This document shows positions 1 through 8,234 of a stretch of DNA of 21,492 nt, in pieces (within the stretch, counting starts at the first letter, position 1; every line of letters starts with the position of its first letter). A program made the position numbers and the translations under genes. Location: positions 1 through 21,492 of the forward strand of contig JARRNT010000035.1 of the NCBI GenBank assembly GCA_037384645.1. Direction: 5' to 3'. Source of the DNA: RI-92 sp037384645. Lineage in GTDB: Bacteria > Pseudomonadota > Gammaproteobacteria > UBA6429 > Thiohalophilaceae. Under the pieces are notes generated by a model, which was not told where the DNA came from, searched no databases, and saw nothing but the letters and a program-made list of their open reading frames with translations.

Positions 1-542
1 CCATCAGCACCGATCACAGCACCAGGATGAATAATAACCCTTTCACCCAGCGTGACATTGTCGCAAAGTGTGACATTAGCCTGAATTATGCTGTCACTAC
101 CTATGTTTGTATGCTTGCCAATGTACGAATTTGCACCAATGTAGACATGTTCACCCAGCGTAACCCCGTCATCGATCACAGCGTTGGCACCGATACAAGC
201 CGAGTCAGGTACACTGTCACTGTCTGCAATCTGTGCACTGGTGTGGATACCGGGTTTGCCAACAGCCACAGGATGCAGAACTTGTGCGATACGCGCATAG
301 TCTGCATGCGGATTGCCGGAAATAACTGCACTGACCGGACACTCTTCGACGAAATCCGGGTGTAGAATGACCGCGGAAGCACGCGTGTACTTCAATTCAT
401 CTTTATATTTATAATTAGTTAGAAAACTGATTTGTCCCTGGCTGGCATTTTGTAACGTTGCCACCGAACGGATTTCACAATCTCCATCACCCCTTAATTC
501 CGCATTGACGTACTTGGCAAGTTGAGCGAGAGTCCAGGGCAT
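1..542 (-). CDS. lpxD: UDP-3-O-(3-hydroxymyristoyl)glucosamine N-acyltransferase LpxD, partial (3' end cut by window edge)
   Basis: LpxD adds the second 3-hydroxyacyl chain to UDP-acylglucosamine in lipid A synthesis, in the cytoplasm. About 180 N-terminal residues are visible; the family is about 340 long. Reading from the ATG at 542, the first ~100 residues look like the LpxD uridine-binding domain, beginning MPWTLAQLAKYVNAEL and containing ISFLTNYKYK. From about residue 105 come left-handed beta-helix hexapeptide repeats such as IGANAVI, VYIGANSYIG and VTLGERVIIHPGAVIG. The catalytic histidine region lies beyond position 1 and cannot be checked. A GGAAAGG sequence sits just upstream of the ATG. 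The gene follows skp with a gap of about 21 bases, as in the usual bamA-skp-lpxD order. Identification is firm from sequence and context; the frame stays open to the window edge. Confidence 0.93.
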   Translation of the reverse strand, partial: MPWTLAQLAKYVNAELRGDGDCEIRSVATLQNASQGQISFLTNYKYKDELKYTRASAVILHPDFVEECPVSAVISGNPHADYARIAQVLHPVAVGKPGIHTSAQIADSDSVPDSACIGANAVIDDGVTLGEHVYIGANSYIGKHTNIGSDSIIQANVTLCDNVTLGERVIIHPGAVIGAD

Positions 543-563
543 CCCGACCTTTCCAGAATATAT

Positions 564-1112
564 TTAGTTTATAGTAGTCTTTGTTTTCGATTGTGCCGCG
601 TCTGTTCTTGAGCGTAAGCGTTGCAGAATCTTGTCAGTAATATCCACACGTTTACTTGTATAGAGCACACTATCACTTAGTACAACATCGTAACCGTCAT
701 CTTTTGCAACCGCGATGGTAGTTTTGGAAATGAGTTTCTGAAGTTTTGTTAACTCCTCATTTCTGCGCATATTGAAGTCTTCGGTGAACTCTTCCTTGGC
801 ACGCTTGATGTCTCGCCGCAACTCGATCATGTCACGTTCAATCTTGATCCGTTCCGAATCTGACATCGTCGCCATATCCTTGTTCTGACGGTTATCAAGA
901 CGTTTAAGCTTGTTCTGCATATTTACAATCTTTTCATCGCGGGGAGCAAACTCACTTTCAAGTTTTTTTCTCGCGGCATCTGCCTGGGGCGCCTCTTTCA
1001 GGACGCGGGTGGTATCAACGTAACCAATTTTCAAATCCTGTGCGTAGACATTCATACCCGTCAACAGGATTGCCCCCGCTACAAGACAAATACTCAGGTA
1101 TAACCGTTTCAA
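564..1112 (-). CDS. skp: Periplasmic chaperone Skp/OmpH
   Basis: Skp is a trimeric periplasmic holdase that carries unfolded outer-membrane proteins towards the BAM complex. I start it at the TTG at 1112 (182 aa), not the upstream in-frame TTG at 1130. The later start gives a classic signal peptide, MKRLYLSICLVAGAILL with cleavage probably after VYA, and has GGGAG seven bases ahead. The mature protein opens with LKIGYVDTTRVLKEAPQA, typical of OmpH. A long charged coiled-coil region (roughly residues 45-130, rich in K, R, E, D) forms the tentacles, and a C-terminal strand part contains YDVVLSDSVLY. The tail ends in a Ser/Thr/Lys-rich stretch. It is somewhat longer than E. coli Skp (161 aa). 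It lies between bamA (33-base gap) and lpxD. Family assignment is secure; the unusual start codon is inferred. Confidence 0.92.
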   Translation of the reverse strand: MKRLYLSICLVAGAILLTGMNVYAQDLKIGYVDTTRVLKEAPQADAARKKLESEFAPRDEKIVNMQNKLKRLDNRQNKDMATMSDSERIKIERDMIELRRDIKRAKEEFTEDFNMRRNEELTKLQKLISKTTIAVAKDDGYDVVLSDSVLYTSKRVDITDKILQRLRSRTDAAQSKTKTTIN

Positions 1113-1145
1113 ATCTGTACTCCCAAACAAGGTTGTTTGCCGATA

Positions 1146-3446
1146 TTAAAATGTAGAACCCAACGTAAACTGAAAAGCCTTGAGGCGGTCAGTCGGCTTT
1201 GCATTCAATGGCTTGGCATAACTAAAGCGTAAAATACCCACCGGCGCAATCCAGATCAGGGATACGCCCGCAGAATAGCGTACCTCACCGAGGTCCAGCT
1301 TGTCACCCTTGGCCCAGATATAACCCCCGTCAATGAAGGTACTTAATCTAAGTTCTTTACTTTTACTGGAAAATGGGTTGGGCAGGACCAATTCCAGGCT
1401 GGTCAGCAGTCTACGATCGCCACCCAGCGGGTCACCGTTGGAATCCCGCGTGGTGGCAATATTACCAAGACTGTTCGTATCGTAACCACGAACTGATTGA
1501 CTGCCGCCGGCAAAATAACGCTCAAATGGCGGCAAGTCAGTGGTCTTCCCATAGGCCTTGCCATAATCCATACCAAGCCGGTACGTGAGGGTATAATTTT
1601 CAGAAAGTGGAAACCACTGATGGTAATTAAATCCCAGTTTATAAAATTCAAGATCACTTCCCGGTACGGCTGCCTCCATACTCACCGTGGTCAGGGCACC
1701 CGCAGTGGGGAAAATCGCCTTATCACGCGAATCATAGTTCCAGGCAGAATTAATCTTGTACATTTTATAATTCGGATCACCATTATTATTTACATCGATA
1801 AATCCGGTGGAACCATTATAAATTTGTGTAGCTGTCGAAGCGGTTGTGACAATTTCTGTCTCATTAACACCGCCGCCAAAATTCATTCGGGTCAGTTCAC
1901 TCAGCGGAATACCATATGACAGGTTAACCGCCTTGGTATTGGTGACGTAATTCGAAATAGAGGCCTGTGCCGCATCAACCTTTCGCGAGAGGATCGAGAA
2001 ATTCTGACTGACGCCAGAATCGGTAAAATACGGATCCAGCACAGAGAAAGCATATGTTCTGGTGACACTACTATTATCAGCAGTGATAGAAACGCGCTTG
2101 CCACTGCCAAAGAAATTGTCCTGCGACAAAGAAAAATTGATTATCGCGCCCTGCACATCTGAGTAGCCTATCCCGAACGTTAGGCTGCCGGTAGAACGTT
2201 CCTTGACGTCCACATCGAGATCAACCTGATCGACTTTCCCGGGAACAGATGGGGTATGCACGGAAACGTCACTGAAGAATCCTGTCCTATTAAGGCGCTG
2301 TTGTGATAAGGCTACTTTCTTGGTGGACAACCAGTCGCCTTCGTATTGGCGAAGTTCACGCCGGACGACATCATCCCGTGTCTTTTTATTCCCGGTAATA
2401 TTTATCCGCCGCACATATACGCGACGACCGGGATCAATATAGACAGTCAGCGCTACAGTTTTAGAGTCATTATCGATATCCGGCGCGATATTGACATTAG
2501 CAAAGGGATACCCCAGCTGGGCTAGACGATCAGAAATATTCTTGCGTGTTGCAGTCGTCTTTTTGCGGGAAAACAGCTCACCTTTATGTATCGTGATAAG
2601 CTTCTTTAATTCGTCGGGTTTGATAATCTTGTTACCGACAACTTTGACCTCGCGGACGGTATAGACGTTACCTTCTGTGATATTAATCGAGACGTAGACA
2701 TCCTGTTTATCTGGCGTCAACTGGACCTGGGTAGAATCAATCGAGAATTTGATATACCCACGATCCATATAATAGGAGCGCAAGGCCTCAAGATCACCGG
2801 CAAGGACCTGGCGTGAATAATTCTCACGCCCCCCGAACAACCCAACATCAGGCAGCGTCATCTGGTCCAGCAAGGTTTTATTGCTAAAGGTTTTATTTCC
2901 AATGACATTCACCTGGTAAACTTCAGCATCTTTACCTTCGGCAATATTAATTGTGATTGCAACACGATTGCGCGGCAGTGGCTTGGCCTTTGTTGTAATC
3001 TTTACACCGTATTTACCAAGACTGTAATACTCTCTCCTAAGCTGCTGATTAACTTCATCAAGGATGGATTGATCAAACACGCGCCCCTGAGATAAACCGA
3101 GGTCTTTGAGCGCTGACTTAAGCTTATCTGTTGGAATCTTGTCGTTACCGTGGATATGAATTTCAGCAATCGCAGGGCGTTCGGCCACAAAGACGATTAA
3201 TACATCACCTTCCTTTTCCAGCCGCACATCCTTGAAAAAACCGGTTTTATACAGGGCATGGATGGCACGTGATGTATCATTTTCGTCAACTTCATCGCCC
3301 ACCTTGATCGGCAGGTAATTGAATACCGTACCAATAGATATACGTTGCAAACCTTCAAGACGTATGTCCTTAACCTTGAAGGGCTCAAAGGCATATGCAT
3401 GTGCTGCGTAGAGTATTGACGCTATTATTGAGGCGAGCTTTCTCAT
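1146..3446 (-). CDS. bamA: Outer membrane protein assembly factor BamA (Omp85)
   Basis: BamA is the central outer-membrane barrel that inserts other beta-barrel proteins. The 766-residue product starts at the ATG at 3446 with a signal peptide (MRKLASIIASILYAAHAYA, cleavage likely before FEPF). Five POTRA domains follow, at about residues 22-91, 92-172, 173-262, 263-342 and 343-420. Their tandem nature shows in repeated motifs such as IHGNDKI, VIGNKTF, VVGNKII and ITGNKKT. The 16-strand barrel occupies about residue 425 to the end. It contains the conserved loop-6 motif VRGY (in GGSQSVRGYDTNSLG) and finishes with a phenylalanine (FTLGSTF), the expected C-terminal signature of an outer-membrane barrel. 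It starts 6 bases after the rseP stop and is followed by its client chaperone skp. It is a little shorter than E. coli BamA (810 aa). Confidence 0.97.
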   Translation of the reverse strand: MRKLASIIASILYAAHAYAFEPFKVKDIRLEGLQRISIGTVFNYLPIKVGDEVDENDTSRAIHALYKTGFFKDVRLEKEGDVLIVFVAERPAIAEIHIHGNDKIPTDKLKSALKDLGLSQGRVFDQSILDEVNQQLRREYYSLGKYGVKITTKAKPLPRNRVAITINIAEGKDAEVYQVNVIGNKTFSNKTLLDQMTLPDVGLFGGRENYSRQVLAGDLEALRSYYMDRGYIKFSIDSTQVQLTPDKQDVYVSINITEGNVYTVREVKVVGNKIIKPDELKKLITIHKGELFSRKKTTATRKNISDRLAQLGYPFANVNIAPDIDNDSKTVALTVYIDPGRRVYVRRINITGNKKTRDDVVRRELRQYEGDWLSTKKVALSQQRLNRTGFFSDVSVHTPSVPGKVDQVDLDVDVKERSTGSLTFGIGYSDVQGAIINFSLSQDNFFGSGKRVSITADNSSVTRTYAFSVLDPYFTDSGVSQNFSILSRKVDAAQASISNYVTNTKAVNLSYGIPLSELTRMNFGGGVNETEIVTTASTATQIYNGSTGFIDVNNNGDPNYKMYKINSAWNYDSRDKAIFPTAGALTTVSMEAAVPGSDLEFYKLGFNYHQWFPLSENYTLTYRLGMDYGKAYGKTTDLPPFERYFAGGSQSVRGYDTNSLGNIATTRDSNGDPLGGDRRLLTSLELVLPNPFSSKSKELRLSTFIDGGYIWAKGDKLDLGEVRYSAGVSLIWIAPVGILRFSYAKPLNAKPTDRLKAFQFTLGSTF

Positions 3447-3452
3447 TTAGTA

Positions 3453-4814
3453 TCAGAATATATACCGCGTTATATCGTTATAAAATGCCACCAGCATCAA
3501 CAAAACCAGCAGGAATATACCAATCCGCTGCCCGACAATTTCAACTGCCTCAGATACTGGCTTACCACTTACAAATTCATACACATAATACATCAGATGA
3601 CCGCCATCCAGTATAGGGATTGGCAAAAGGTTCAGGATACCAAGACTGATGCTTACAAGCGCAAGAAAGATTATAAATTGCACGACACCAAGACTTGCCG
3701 ATTCACCGGCCGTTACCGCGATACTGATCGGGCCGCTGATATTTTTAACAGACATTTTCGTGGTTAGAATAAGCCATAACGCCCGTAACGTTGTATCTGT
3801 AACTGTCCAGGTTCTGTGGAATGAGTAAGCAATACCTTCAAGTAGGCCCAGTCGGAATGTCGCATAATCTTCTTTTGTTAGCTTTTTGAAATGTTGCACT
3901 GCGCCGATACCAATTCTGCCGATTGTCCTGCCCTTATACTGCATTGCGTGAGTATGAATTTTAAAGTTCATCACCTTGCCATCACGCTCGACGGCCACAG
4001 CAAGTGTCTGGTTGGGGCGCCCAACAACATACTGACTGATATCCGTCCAGTCGTGTATTGGATGTCCGTCTATACGGATTATTCTGTCCCCGATTTTGAG
4101 GCCCGCCTTTTTCGCCGGTGATATATCAGCAAAACTGCCGACTTTAGCCGGTATATTAAAAACGTAAAGTCCCAGCGCCCGATAGGGTTGCTGGCTGATT
4201 ACATTTGGATTTATGCGCTGTAGGTCCATGCGATAATCCTGAACCAGGCCATCTTTATTTTTTGCTTTTATGTTCAGGTGTGAACGGTCAACCAGTCGGG
4301 GCAGCATTTCCTGCATCACAGCCCCCCATATGGGTGTCCGCCATCCATCAACAGACACGATCTCCATGCCGGTTTGCAGACCCGCTTGCGCGGCAGGCGA
4401 ACCCGGCTTGACCAGACCAATAACCGGTTTCAGGCCTGTGGTTCCTATTAATGCGACCAGCAGAAACGCCAGCACACCAAACATCAGATTAAAAAACGGG
4501 CCTGCGAGAACAATCGCAAATCGCTTCCAGACCTTCTGTCGATTGAAAGCCCGCCCCTTCTCTGCTTCCGCTACTTCGCCTTCCCGTTCATCCAGCATTT
4601 TGACATAACCGCCGAGCGGGATAGCCGCGATAACATATTCGGTCTTATCCGCCCCGGCAATCTTGCGCCAGATTGGCTTGCCGAACCCGATCGAGTAGCG
4701 CAACACCTTGACGCCAAGGCGCTTCGCAACCCAGTAATGACCGAATTCGTGAAACGCAATCAATATGCTGATTGCGACCAGGAAACTGCCAACTGTATAT
4801 ATGATACCAATCAT
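3453..4814 (-). CDS. rseP: Site-2 intramembrane zinc metalloprotease RseP
   Basis: RseP performs the second, intramembrane cut of the anti-sigma-E factor RseA (MucA in pseudomonads), releasing sigma-E during envelope stress. I choose the ATG at 4814 (453 aa) instead of the longer GTG frame at 4847. This start overlaps the dxr stop as ATGA, and it places the active-site HEFGH at residues 22-26, as in E. coli RseP. The GFGKPIWRK and IPLGGYVKMLDERE segments follow. Two PDZ domains lie at about residues 115-310 (second one around KKAGLKIGDRIIRIDGHPI). The C-terminal metal-binding LDG motif is at NLLPIPILDGG (Asp near 403). Hydrophobic segments at the N-terminus, near 100, near 375 and near 430 fit the four-helix topology. 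It sits directly upstream of bamA, as in most gammaproteobacteria. Confidence 0.96.
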   Translation of the reverse strand: MIGIIYTVGSFLVAISILIAFHEFGHYWVAKRLGVKVLRYSIGFGKPIWRKIAGADKTEYVIAAIPLGGYVKMLDEREGEVAEAEKGRAFNRQKVWKRFAIVLAGPFFNLMFGVLAFLLVALIGTTGLKPVIGLVKPGSPAAQAGLQTGMEIVSVDGWRTPIWGAVMQEMLPRLVDRSHLNIKAKNKDGLVQDYRMDLQRINPNVISQQPYRALGLYVFNIPAKVGSFADISPAKKAGLKIGDRIIRIDGHPIHDWTDISQYVVGRPNQTLAVAVERDGKVMNFKIHTHAMQYKGRTIGRIGIGAVQHFKKLTKEDYATFRLGLLEGIAYSFHRTWTVTDTTLRALWLILTTKMSVKNISGPISIAVTAGESASLGVVQFIIFLALVSISLGILNLLPIPILDGGHLMYYVYEFVSGKPVSEAVEIVGQRIGIFLLVLLMLVAFYNDITRYIF

Positions 4815-6016
4815 AGTCTTAGCGACGCTCCTGTACGTTTGTTGCACGACCGCACGAAGTCAAATGCGATTTCCCGCGCCATGGCATCAGTAGCAATGAT
4901 TGTCTCAAGTGAATCAGCTTCACGCGCAGGGCATTCCTGCAGGGTATAATCCACGGTCGCCATAATCTGAGTAAAACGAATACGTTCATCCAGGAATGCC
5001 TGAACTGCAACCTCGTTGGCGGCATTCAGGATCGTGGTTGCTGTCCCACCTGCGTGCATCGCCTGTTTTGCCAGCTTCAGACACGGGTAACGACTCTCAT
5101 CAGGCCGGGCAAAATCCAGTGAGGCAATTTCGAATAAGTCGAGGCGACTGACGCCTGAACTGATTCTTTTCGGCCAGGCCAGTGCGTGTGCAATGGGCGT
5201 ACGCATATCAGGCTGCCCCATCTGCGCCAGTACCGAACCATCTATATACTCGACCATGGAATGGATAATGCTTTGTGGATGCAACACCACCTCGATAGAC
5301 TCCAGCCCGGTATCAAATAACCAGCATGCCTCAATCAGTTCCAGGCCCTTGTTCATCATGGTCGCGGAATCTACCGAAATCTTGCGACCCATGTTCCAGT
5401 TTGGATGCGCAACAGCCTGTTGCGGTGTCACTTGATCAAATTTATCCAGTGGCAACTCCCGAAACGGGCCGCCTGAGGCGGTGAGGAGAATCTTTCGCAC
5501 GCCGACATTTCCCAGACCGTTCTGATAATCCTGCGGCATACACTGGAAGATCGCATTATGTTCACTATCAATTGGCAGCAGTTCTGCACCATATTGGCGG
5601 ATTTCATCCATGAACAGGCGACCGGACATAACCAGCGATTCCTTGTTCGCCAGCAGGATACGTTTTCCAGCTCGAGCCGCGGCCAGGGTGGAAGATAATC
5701 CTGCCGCACCGACGATCGCGGCCATGACGATATCGACATCGGGGAGCGCAGCCACTTCATCAAGAGCATCCTGCCCCTGTAGTACCCTGGTTTGGCAACC
5801 AGTCCGGGTCAATTCGCGTTGCAACTGTTCAGACGCGTCTGCATCCACCATAACCGCATATTCGGGATGATATTGCAGGCACTGTTGCGCCAGGCGCTGG
5901 TACTGACTATATGCAGTCAGAGCCACAACCCGGTAATCCTGCGGGTGGCGTTGGATAACATCCAGTGTGTTGACACCGATGGTCCCGGTTGCACCCAATA
6001 CTGCCACGCCCTTCAT
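4811..6016 (-). CDS. dxr: 1-deoxy-D-xylulose 5-phosphate reductoisomerase
   Basis: Dxr (IspC) converts DXP to MEP with NADPH, the first committed step of the MEP isoprenoid pathway, in the cytoplasm. The 401-residue protein begins MKGVAVLGATGTIG, the nucleotide-binding loop. The metal-binding residues are in IDSEHNAIFQ (Asp150, Glu152) and in MNKGLELIEA (Glu227). The flexible-loop region follows the expected order, with SGGPFRELP and HPNWNMGRKISVDSATMMNKG. The C-terminal domain (AANEVAVQAFL onward) is present. The ATG at 6016 overlaps the cdsA stop as ATGA, and its own stop overlaps the rseP start in the same way, so translation of cdsA-dxr-rseP is probably coupled. It supplies precursors for undecaprenyl diphosphate, made by the nearby uppS. 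This position after cdsA is the Pseudomonas-type order; in E. coli dxr follows frr. Confidence 0.97.
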   Translation of the reverse strand: MKGVAVLGATGTIGVNTLDVIQRHPQDYRVVALTAYSQYQRLAQQCLQYHPEYAVMVDADASEQLQRELTRTGCQTRVLQGQDALDEVAALPDVDIVMAAIVGAAGLSSTLAAARAGKRILLANKESLVMSGRLFMDEIRQYGAELLPIDSEHNAIFQCMPQDYQNGLGNVGVRKILLTASGGPFRELPLDKFDQVTPQQAVAHPNWNMGRKISVDSATMMNKGLELIEACWLFDTGLESIEVVLHPQSIIHSMVEYIDGSVLAQMGQPDMRTPIAHALAWPKRISSGVSRLDLFEIASLDFARPDESRYPCLKLAKQAMHAGGTATTILNAANEVAVQAFLDERIRFTQIMATVDYTLQECPAREADSLETIIATDAMAREIAFDFVRSCNKRTGASLRL

Positions 6017-6855
6017 TTAATACCCGCCTGCATGAGACCCAGCAGAAAGATTGGCGCAGCCGCCATCAGGCTGTCAATACGATCCAGGACTCCACCATGT
6101 CCCGGGATCAGATTGCTACTGTCCTTGACGCCAACCCGTCGCTTAAACAGGCTCTCAGTCAAATCACCCAGAATGGAAAAGGCTGTGGTGACCAGCACCA
6201 GACCTGAAAAGATAAACATATTCGGAACCGGATAGTGAAGCCACCACCCAATCAACAGCGAGGCAATAATTACGGCGATTGCCGCCCCGATCACACCTTC
6301 CCAGCTTTTTCCCGGGCTCACATAAGGTGCCATTTTGTGTTTGCCAAACTTTTTGCCGGTGAAATAGGCGGCAATATCCGCAATCCAGATCAGCAAAAAT
6401 AAAATAAGGATGTAGTATGAACCATATTCCGGTAGCTCGTGCAGACCAATCAGCGCCACAAAAGCACCACCAATGATAAATATGCCGGCAATCAGGTTTA
6501 ACACGATATCAAAACCATCGAATTTCACAGGTAACTGTGCCGCTGACAAGCGAAACTGCAGTACCAGCACAAACCCAATCAACCACCAGAGCAGGTTGCA
6601 ATAGAGGATATAGGGCAACCAAAGCATGGAATCGTGCAGCAGCCATGTCATCAGCAACATGACGAGCAGCATCAGACCGGCAAAAGCAACGCAGGCTACA
6701 TTATTTTTAAGTCCGGACAATCTGGCCCACTCCCATGCTGCGACAGCCAGAATCAAACCGAGTTCAATAGCCAAAGCCCGGTGAGAAAGGGCGAGAACAC
6801 TCCAGATTATAAGCGGCGCCAGGATTAATGCTGTGATGACACGCAGTCTAAGCAT
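6013..6855 (-). CDS. cdsA: Phosphatidate cytidylyltransferase
   Basis: CdsA makes CDP-diacylglycerol from phosphatidic acid and CTP, the branch point for all phospholipids. It is an integral inner-membrane enzyme. The open frame extends further upstream, but that part is antisense-quality sequence read through uppS. I start at the ATG at 6855 (280 aa; MLRLRVITALILAPLIIW), which overlaps the last 8 bases of uppS. About eight hydrophobic segments span the protein. The C-terminal family signature is intact: SLFKRRVGVKD, then PGHGGVLDRID, with the catalytic Lys-Asp and the Asp-Arg-x-Asp end. E. coli CdsA is 285 aa, so the length fits. It follows uppS, as in most gammaproteobacteria, and runs by ATGA overlap into dxr. 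Confidence 0.95.
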   Translation of the reverse strand: MLRLRVITALILAPLIIWSVLALSHRALAIELGLILAVAAWEWARLSGLKNNVACVAFAGLMLLVMLLMTWLLHDSMLWLPYILYCNLLWWLIGFVLVLQFRLSAAQLPVKFDGFDIVLNLIAGIFIIGGAFVALIGLHELPEYGSYYILILFLLIWIADIAAYFTGKKFGKHKMAPYVSPGKSWEGVIGAAIAVIIASLLIGWWLHYPVPNMFIFSGLVLVTTAFSILGDLTESLFKRRVGVKDSSNLIPGHGGVLDRIDSLMAAAPIFLLGLMQAGIK

Positions 6856-7618
6856 GGTCCCGTTGTTCCATCTCCAGAATCTGCGCACCGGTATGGCCAA
6901 ACCGACGCTGGCGACTGGCAAACGATTGAAGCGCCTTGGCATACTCTTCGCGCTCAAAATCCGGCCATAGACAATGGGTAAAATACAATTCGCTATAGGC
7001 CAGCTGCCAGATAAGAAAATTACTGATTCGTTGTTCACCGCCGGTACGAATAAACAGATCCGGTTCCGGCAAGTCACTCAAAGTTAAATGACTGGCGATG
7101 AGCGATTCGTCGATATCGCTACTTTTCAGTGTCCCGGCTGCGACCTGCTCTGCCAGTTTACGAACCGCCTGGACAATATCCCATTTGCCACCGTAATTCG
7201 CGGCAATGTTGAGGGTCAGTCCCTGGTTTTCGCGCGTCCTGTCCATAGAATCGTAGATACGTTGTTGCAGCTTTTTTGGAAAAGCAGAGATATCACCGAC
7301 GATACGCAGTCTGACACCGGTTTCATGCAGCTTTTTGACTTCGCGTTCAAGCGCCCTCAGAAACAGGTCCATTAACAAGCCGACTTCTTTCTTAGGTCGT
7401 CGCCAGTTTTCACTGGAAAAGGCAAACAACGTAAGGGCCTGTATACCAAGCTCACCGCTCATCTGAACAATTCGGCGAACGGTCTCAACACCGGCACGAT
7501 GACCTGCGAATCTCGGCAGGCTGCGGTGTTCAGCCCAACGCCCGTTACCATCCATAATGATCGCAACATGTCTGGGCAACTTTTCACGCGGGATATTGAT
7601 ATTTAAAATCTTGTTCAC
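6848..7618 (-). CDS. uppS: Undecaprenyl diphosphate synthase (cis-prenyltransferase)
   Basis: UppS (IspU) condenses eight isopentenyl diphosphates onto farnesyl diphosphate to make C55-PP, the lipid carrier for peptidoglycan and O-antigen. The product is 256 aa starting from a GTG at 7618 with only a weak GGCGGA ahead. The catalytic P-loop is HVAIIMDGNGRWA with Asp23. Other family motifs are GHRAGVETVRRIV, LTLFAFSSENWRRP, and near the C-terminus DLFIRTGGEQRISNFLIWQLAYSE. Length matches E. coli (253 aa). A short hairpin lies in the 43-base gap after frr. Its last 8 bases overlap cdsA. The assignment is certain; the exact start is slightly less so, because the GTG is only about 14 residues before the conserved region and no ATG is better placed. 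Confidence 0.96.
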   Translation of the reverse strand: MNKILNINIPREKLPRHVAIIMDGNGRWAEHRSLPRFAGHRAGVETVRRIVQMSGELGIQALTLFAFSSENWRRPKKEVGLLMDLFLRALEREVKKLHETGVRLRIVGDISAFPKKLQQRIYDSMDRTRENQGLTLNIAANYGGKWDIVQAVRKLAEQVAAGTLKSSDIDESLIASHLTLSDLPEPDLFIRTGGEQRISNFLIWQLAYSELYFTHCLWPDFEREEYAKALQSFASRQRRFGHTGAQILEMEQRDHA

Positions 7619-7645
7619 TGATATTCCGCCGTCTGGGTTTGTTCG

Positions 7646-7661
7646 TAACGGGTTACCGTTA
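7646..7661 (-). other. Small hairpin in the frr-uppS gap
   Basis: A perfect 6-bp inverted repeat (TAACGG / CCGTTA, four-base loop) lies immediately after the frr stop codon on the minus strand. There is no following T-tract, so it is not a convincing intrinsic terminator. It may be an mRNA stability or processing element, or chance. Confidence 0.35.
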
Positions 7662-8219
7662 TCAGATCTCCATAAGATCTTTTTCCTTTGCTTCGATCAT
7701 TTTATCGACCTCAGCAATGTATTTGTCCGTGATTTTTTGCACATCATCCTGGGCGCGGCGCTCTTCGTCTTCAGTTAGTTCCTTGGCCTTGAGTAGATCT
7801 TTGATATCACTCAGGACATCCCGACGAATATTACGAATAGCGACTCGCGCACCCTCGCCTTCGGCGCGCACTATCTTGGTCATGTCCCGGCGACGTTCTT
7901 CGGTAAGCGCCGGCAGCGGCACACGAATCACTTCACCGGCAGTGACAGGGTTGAGCCCCATATCGGAATTGAGAATTGCCTTTTCCACGAGGGGTACCAT
8001 CTTCTTTTCCCAGGGCACAACAGTGAGACTGCGGGCATCACCCACATTGACGTTCGCAACCTGATTGATTGGAACCGGTGAGCCGTAATAGTCCACCATC
8101 ACGTGGTCAAGCAGGCTGGTGTGCGCCCGACCCGTGCGCAGTTTGGTTAACTCGCTTCGCAATGACTCAATACTCTTGCCCATGCGGGTCTCGGCGTCTT
8201 TTTTCAGGTCATTCAGCAT
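7662..8219 (-). CDS. frr: Ribosome recycling factor
   Basis: RRF, with EF-G, splits the post-termination ribosome into subunits. The 185-residue product has exactly the length of the family. It starts MLNDLKKDAETRMGKSIESL, with the conserved LRTGRAHTSLLDHV in the first helix of the three-helix bundle. The small beta/alpha domain (VDYYGSPVPINQVANVNV, then VPWEKKM and AILNSDMGLNP) follows, then LPALTEERRRDMTKIVR and the long return helices to about residue 180. The start at 8219 is preceded by an exceptionally strong Shine-Dalgarno: AGGAGG sits four bases before the ATG within a longer purine run in the 15-base gap after pyrH. This suggests high translation independent of pyrH. It lies in the standard tsf-pyrH-frr order. 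Confidence 0.97.
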   Translation of the reverse strand: MLNDLKKDAETRMGKSIESLRSELTKLRTGRAHTSLLDHVMVDYYGSPVPINQVANVNVGDARSLTVVPWEKKMVPLVEKAILNSDMGLNPVTAGEVIRVPLPALTEERRRDMTKIVRAEGEGARVAIRNIRRDVLSDIKDLLKAKELTEDEERRAQDDVQKITDKYIAEVDKMIEAKEKDLMEI

Positions 8220-8234
8220 GCTACCTCCTCCCTC

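Noticed and set aside
27..365. 112-residue plus-strand frame at the left edge
   Set aside because: The minus strand here encodes a clear LpxD with hexapeptide repeats, and the repetitive plus-strand frame is its shadow.
4815..4847. Longer rseP start at a GTG
   Set aside because: The ATG at 4814 gives the conserved spacing of HEFGH at residues 22-26 and an ATGA overlap with dxr.
6856..7077. Upstream extension of the cdsA frame, making a 354-residue protein
   Set aside because: It lies wholly within uppS in another frame, does not resemble CdsA, and the ATG at 6855 gives the family's normal length and N-terminus.
7664..7685. AGATCT inverted repeat followed by T's on the plus strand (terminator-like)
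   Set aside because: No plus-strand gene is upstream to need it, the stem is only 6 bp and A/T-rich, and the sequence encodes the last residues of frr.
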